Source: Streptomyces xiamenensis
Lineage (GTDB): Bacteria; Actinomycetota; Actinomycetes; Streptomycetales; Streptomycetaceae
Direction of reading: 5' to 3'
DNA length: 64,000 nt
Assembly: GCF_000993785.3 (NCBI RefSeq)
Contig: NZ_CP009922.3
Location: forward strand, 1-64,000
Both the position numbers and the translations under genes were made by a program. Below, piece after piece: positions 60,289 to 64,000 of this stretch. Under the pieces are notes generated by a model. That model had not been told where the DNA came from, made no database searches, and saw only the letters and a program-made list of their open reading frames with translations. The stretch's first letter is position 1, and each line of letters starts with the position of its first letter.

Positions 60289-61153
60289 TGAGCACTCCGA
60301 GATGATCCTTATTACCGGCGCGTCGACCGGCATGGGTGCCGCGACCGCCCGCGAGCTTGCCCGCCGCGGCTTTCATGTTCTGGCAAGCGTCCGGCGCCAA
60401 TCCGACGCTGACACGCTGCGGAACGCGGGACTGGAGCCGGTGCTGCTGGACATCACCGATCCCGAACAGATCGCCTCAGTTTCCCAACGTATCGCCGACG
60501 ACCCGGCAGGGCGACCGCTTCGCGCAGTGATCAACAACGCCGGCATCGCCATCAACGCGCCGGTCGAGGTGCTGTCGATGGAGGAGTGGCAACGGCAATT
60601 CGACGTGAACTTCTTCGGGCACGTCGCGGTGACCAAAGCCGTCCTGCCCGCACTGCACGCCAGCGGCGGCCGGGTGGTGAACATCAGCTCCATCGGAGGC
60701 CGGATCGCGATGCCGACCTACGGCGCCTACGCCGCTGCCAAGTTCGCCATGGAAGCGATGAGCGACTCCCTGCGGCGGGAGCTCGCACCTCACGGCGTGC
60801 AGGTCGTGGTCGTCGAGCCCGGCGGGGTAAAGACCGAGATGACCGGCCACGGCATCGAGCGGGCGAAAGACACCATTGCCACGTTGTCGCCGACCCAGCG
60901 CAGCCGCTACGGCGAGCTACTACAGGCGATCATCAACCAGGCGACATCGTTCACCGACTCCGGACTGTCCGCCGAGGCCGCAGCCCTGGTCATCGCCAAG
61001 GCCGCGACCGCCCGGCGCCCGCGCACCCGATACACCATCGGGCGCGACGCGGCCGTACTCACCCGCCTGTCACGGATCCTCTCCGACAAGATGCTCGACC
61101 GCATCCTTGCCGCCAACCTTCGCCCCCATTACCCCAAACCGCACGGCGCGTGA
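60275..61153 (+). CDS. Short-chain dehydrogenase/reductase
   Basis: 292 residues from ATG 60275. Classical SDR: LITGASTGMGAATARELARR (TGxxxGxG cofactor loop), D at VLLDITDP, VINNAGIAINAPVEV (NNAG), ISSIGGRIAMP with the catalytic Ser and YGAYAAAKFAMEAM (YxxxK). R-R in the first loop (ASVRRQSDAD) favours NADP(H). The C-terminal extension resembles retinol- or ketoreductase-like SDRs. Substrate unknown. Controlled by the divergent TetR gene. Confidence 0.88.
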   Translation: MTTSYEHSEMILITGASTGMGAATARELARRGFHVLASVRRQSDADTLRNAGLEPVLLDITDPEQIASVSQRIADDPAGRPLRAVINNAGIAINAPVEVLSMEEWQRQFDVNFFGHVAVTKAVLPALHASGGRVVNISSIGGRIAMPTYGAYAAAKFAMEAMSDSLRRELAPHGVQVVVVEPGGVKTEMTGHGIERAKDTIATLSPTQRSRYGELLQAIINQATSFTDSGLSAEAAALVIAKAATARRPRTRYTIGRDAAVLTRLSRILSDKMLDRILAANLRPHYPKPHGA

Positions 61154-61263
61154 TCAATTGTTCCAGCAGGGAAGGGGTGTATCAGGAATCAGACACTCCC
61201 GACCCGTGCCTTGGAACGACAGGGGCCGCCCGGGGCTGGTATCGACAGCCCCGGGCTTCAGCT

Positions 61264-61511
61264 TCCGGTGAGGGCGGCGCGTGCGAGGGTGAGCGCGGCG
61301 GTGAGGGTATCGGGGACGGTTTCGCGGACCGGGCACCGTGGCGGCGGCCGCCCCAGGCCGGGTAGCGGTTGCGCTCGGGGGTGGGGCAATCCGGCGGACA
61401 GCCGAGGACGGCCCGGCCGGTCGTGACGTCCAGCCCGAACTCCACATCGGTGGTGAGGCGCGGCAGCACCTCCAGAACGAGGGGAGAGTCAGACGGCCAG
61501 CTCCAGTCCAC
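61264..61511 (-). pseudogene. Frameshifted hypothetical
   Basis: Minus frame VDWSWPSDSPLVLEVLPRLT, TDVEFGLDVTTGRAVLGCPP, DCPTPERNRYPAWG is natural; after about 61350 another frame continues CPVRETVPDTLTAALTLARA and ALTGS to a stop. A single indel splits a gene of about 80 codons or a gene tail. No family recognised. Confidence 0.4.
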
Positions 61512-61629
61512 GGTCCGCGCACCGCACGCAGGCCCAGACCTACCTCAGCGGCAGACAGCCCGGATCGGCCTGCCGCCAGGGAAAGCTGGGGATGCCGTGC
61601 GGCTCACCGGCCGGGTCGTCGTCACGCGC

Positions 61630-61990
61630 ACGCATCGGCCGCTCCCTGGCCAAGGAGCGCGGCGGCTTCGGAGGCGGTGATGACCTGGTGAAATCCTCCG
61701 TGCAGCAGCTGGTCGTGCGTGGGGAGCTGGCCGTGCATGTTCTCGATCACGTTGCTCGGGAACCACTCGGGCCTGGTCGCGGAGCATGTGCTCGGCTGCC
61801 CTCCCGGTCCGTATGCGCTCTGCTGCTGCCGCGTTGCGGGCGAGACAGACCAACAGCGGGGTGGGGTGGAGGATGGCGAGGGTGGGGCGGCGCCATCGGC
61901 GAGCGCGCGCGAGCAGATCGGCGCGTCCGGTGGCAAGGAGGTTGGTGGAGTTCCCTGTCAAGTTCTTCTGTTCACCCGTCAGGGCTCGGA
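61630..61990 (-). pseudogene. Frameshifted gene fragment
   Basis: One minus frame reads STNLLATGRADLLARARRWR, RPTLAILHPTPLLVCLARNA and AERIRTGRAAEHMLRDQARV; another continues SNVIENMHGQLPTHDQLLHG and GFHQVITASEAAALLGQGAA. Each is natural where the other is not, so an indel near 61770 is likely. Unknown family. Confidence 0.4.
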
Positions 61991-62721
61991 CTCTCGGTGT
62001 GGTGCCTGGGTGATGGCCGCAGTCTTCAGCGAGTCGCCGGGCATGCGGTACTACGGGGGTTAGACGGACGGAACGGCCGCCGATCACAACGGTGGCTATG
62101 GCCGCCAAGTGCCGAAAAATGACGGTCGACACTCGGCGGGGCGGAGCGTCGACCGGACATTCGTATGGATACAGCGTTCCCGGAGTTCCGGTCTGCCGGG
62201 AGCCTGGTTCGGAACGGGTGATGTGATGGAGGCCCAGAGCAGGCTGGGAAGGCACATTGCTCGGCGGACCGGTAGGCCTCGTGCTGCGCCTTCGGCGTTC
62301 AGGGCGATCGGAGACCGACTGCCAGGAGTACCCGCTCGTCCGCCCGGTACGGGTAGGAGCGATCGTGATCGAGGCTTGTCTGAAGCAGCCCCCTTGCTCC
62401 TTATCCGCGTGGAACAGCGACAGGGTGGCGCAGTCCGTGCACTTCTCGCAGGTGCGGAACGGGCTCAGCCGGTGGAGCCCTTTCCGGGCCGGTCCTGTGT
62501 ATCGCAGGCTTTCGGTGGGGAGGACCGGGTGGTCTCCCATCAGCCGCCGAAGGGTGATGACATCCGACTCGTCGTGGCGATCTCACGCCACGTTAATCAC
62601 ATCGAGCAGCCGCAGGTCAGCAAGGACAGCGAGATCAGTCGATATCGGCTTCATTTGCGAGGCCGGTCGTAAGAAGTGTGCTGTATACGAGCAGGGTTTC
62701 TGCGGCCCTGAGTACAGCCGC
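61991..62721. other. Decayed spacer
   Basis: About 0.7 kb with overlapping open frames on both strands but none that I would call a gene. Confidence 0.35.
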
Positions 62722-63336
62722 CTACTCCTTCGCTTGGGCTTCCTCCTTCCCATCGGTACTCCTCTGAGCTTCGACGTTCCGCCAGCGCAGAGCGATCGGA
62801 TAGGGATAGCGGGTGCGGATGATGAAGCCCGGATCGTCGAGTTGGGCAGCCGCAAGGGGACCGGAGCCGAGTGAGCTGGCCAGTAGCAATTATGTGCCGC
62901 CTGGCCTCCTCCTGGCTTGTGTTCGTGTCGAAGACCGACGCTGCGACCGCTCTGTCGACAGGGGTTCGGCAGGGCGCAGAACGATGATGTTGCGCACAGC
63001 GACTGCAGGCAGGTCGGTCTCCTGGACCAAGGCAGCCTTCGACCGGCCGTCAAATGTCACCGAGGACAGCAGGATGTCACCGGGGCGGAGGTGAAAGCGT
63101 TCCGGTGCATCGCTCCGCCAGTCATCGGCTTCCGGATCGCGGTCCGTGATCTTCCCGCCCGGCTCGATGTGCTTCAGCGCGATGAGCCGGACAGCTCCCG
63201 GGGCGGTGGGCTCGCAGGAGCCCTCCGTCCTGCGGCGATCAATGGTCCATCCGCGGAGGACAGTGGAGAACACCGATTCGAACGGCCGGCGGTTGACCAA
63301 CGGAGGTTCTTCGTGCTGCTGGTCAGTGCAGGACAA
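62722..63336 (-). pseudogene. Restriction-modification target-recognition/methylase-like fragment
   Basis: The minus strand at about 63220-62950 reads AVRLIALKHIEPGGKITDRD, FHLRPGDILLSSVTFDGRSK, AALVQETDLPAVAVRNIIVL and RPAEPL. This resembles the RPGDxLxxxxG...AxVxxDLPxxxxxNxxxxRP pattern of type I specificity or BREX-type methylase target-recognition domains. A second natural stretch (QLDDPGFIIRTRYPYPIALR, WRNVEAQRSTDG) ends at 62722 in another frame. Catalytic methylase motifs are absent. Fragmentary. Confidence 0.4.
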
Positions 63337-63544
63337 GATCCCCCCAGGGATCGTGATGACGAGCTCCTACGACCTCGCAGGGTGCTCACCCGACAGGAGT
63401 TCGGACAGCGGCGATGAGCCGGGCACGGTCGGGCGCGAGCCGCGCAAGTGAGGCATCGAGCATCACCCGCATGATGGTTCCAGCGGAGTCCTGAATCAGG
63501 TCGGAATGCGGATGACGTTGCCGGCACTGTCTGGACCTGCGGCG

Positions 63545-64000
<456 letters not shown>

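Overview
The window reads as the end of a linear Streptomyces-type (actinomycete) replicon. It is GC-rich, with strong third-position GC bias, GTG/TTG starts and GGAG ribosome sites. The first ~450 bases hold short palindromes whose 3-nt loops become GGA or GCA on the strand that would form the 3' overhang, as in Streptomyces telomeres, but the sequence is not the archetypal CCCGCGGAGCGGG telomere. At 6.5-14.4 kb lies a telomere-maintenance operon: tpg (terminal protein) preceded by an exceptionally long tap (telomere-associated protein). Whether the replicon is a chromosome arm or a plasmid cannot be decided here.

Layout. 1-4.9 kb: telomere-like terminus, decayed DNA including a DNA-ligase (LigA) shard, a small membrane protein, a possible HEPN-type protein and a gene tail. 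4.98-6.28 kb: an MFS transporter. 6.5-14.4 kb: tpg and tap, both on the minus strand. 15.2-26.7 kb: a defence island with two intact three-gene operons, first a PIWI-RE system (REase, DinG-like helicase, pPIWI_RE protein; ATGA-coupled starts), then an ABC-three-component system (CAP4-like nuclease, middle component, DUF3732 ATPase). 27-30.4 kb: small unassigned genes and an iteron-like repeat field. 30.5-33.6 kb: an EACC1 plus caspase-like protease conflict pair. 33.6-39.6 kb: a dead XRE/DUF5753 regulator, an NTF2-like gene, a frameshifted ISL3 element, a zinc-independent ribosomal protein L32 gene with a Zur-box-like site, and an AAA/DUF234-type ATPase. 39.6-42.1 kb: a 5'-truncated RHS toxin tip with a probable immunity gene, abutting a Fic/Doc-type toxin. 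42.1-46 kb: lipoprotein, pentapeptide-repeat protein and gene remnants. 46.9-53.5 kb: a complete secreted 2.1-kaa RHS polymorphic toxin, a two-helix membrane protein as likely immunity, and a strong terminator. 54.2-55.6 kb: a chimera of a HEPN-like gene with an exact 808-bp duplicate of the AAA ATPase 3' half. 55.6-61.2 kb: IS5 remnant, VOC protein, a decayed trypsin/STAND plus trypco1 conflict module, and a divergent TetR/SDR pair. 61.2-64 kb: remnants, ending in an IS21 element cut by the window edge.

The functional themes are telomere replication (tap/tpg), layered anti-invader defence (PIWI-RE, ABC-3C, EACC1-caspase, relic trypsin/STAND) and contact or polymorphic toxins (two RHS loci, Fic). 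Many frameshifted or truncated genes and an exact long repeat show a subtelomeric region that gains and loses DNA fast. The most unusual object is the Tap protein. If one frameshift is bridged it is about 2,430 residues and joins two TniB/ExeA-like folds, two Phd-antitoxin-like repeats, a DnaB-like RecA fold lacking the Walker A lysine, and the Tap C-terminal domain, which itself shows polymerase-like motif spacing.
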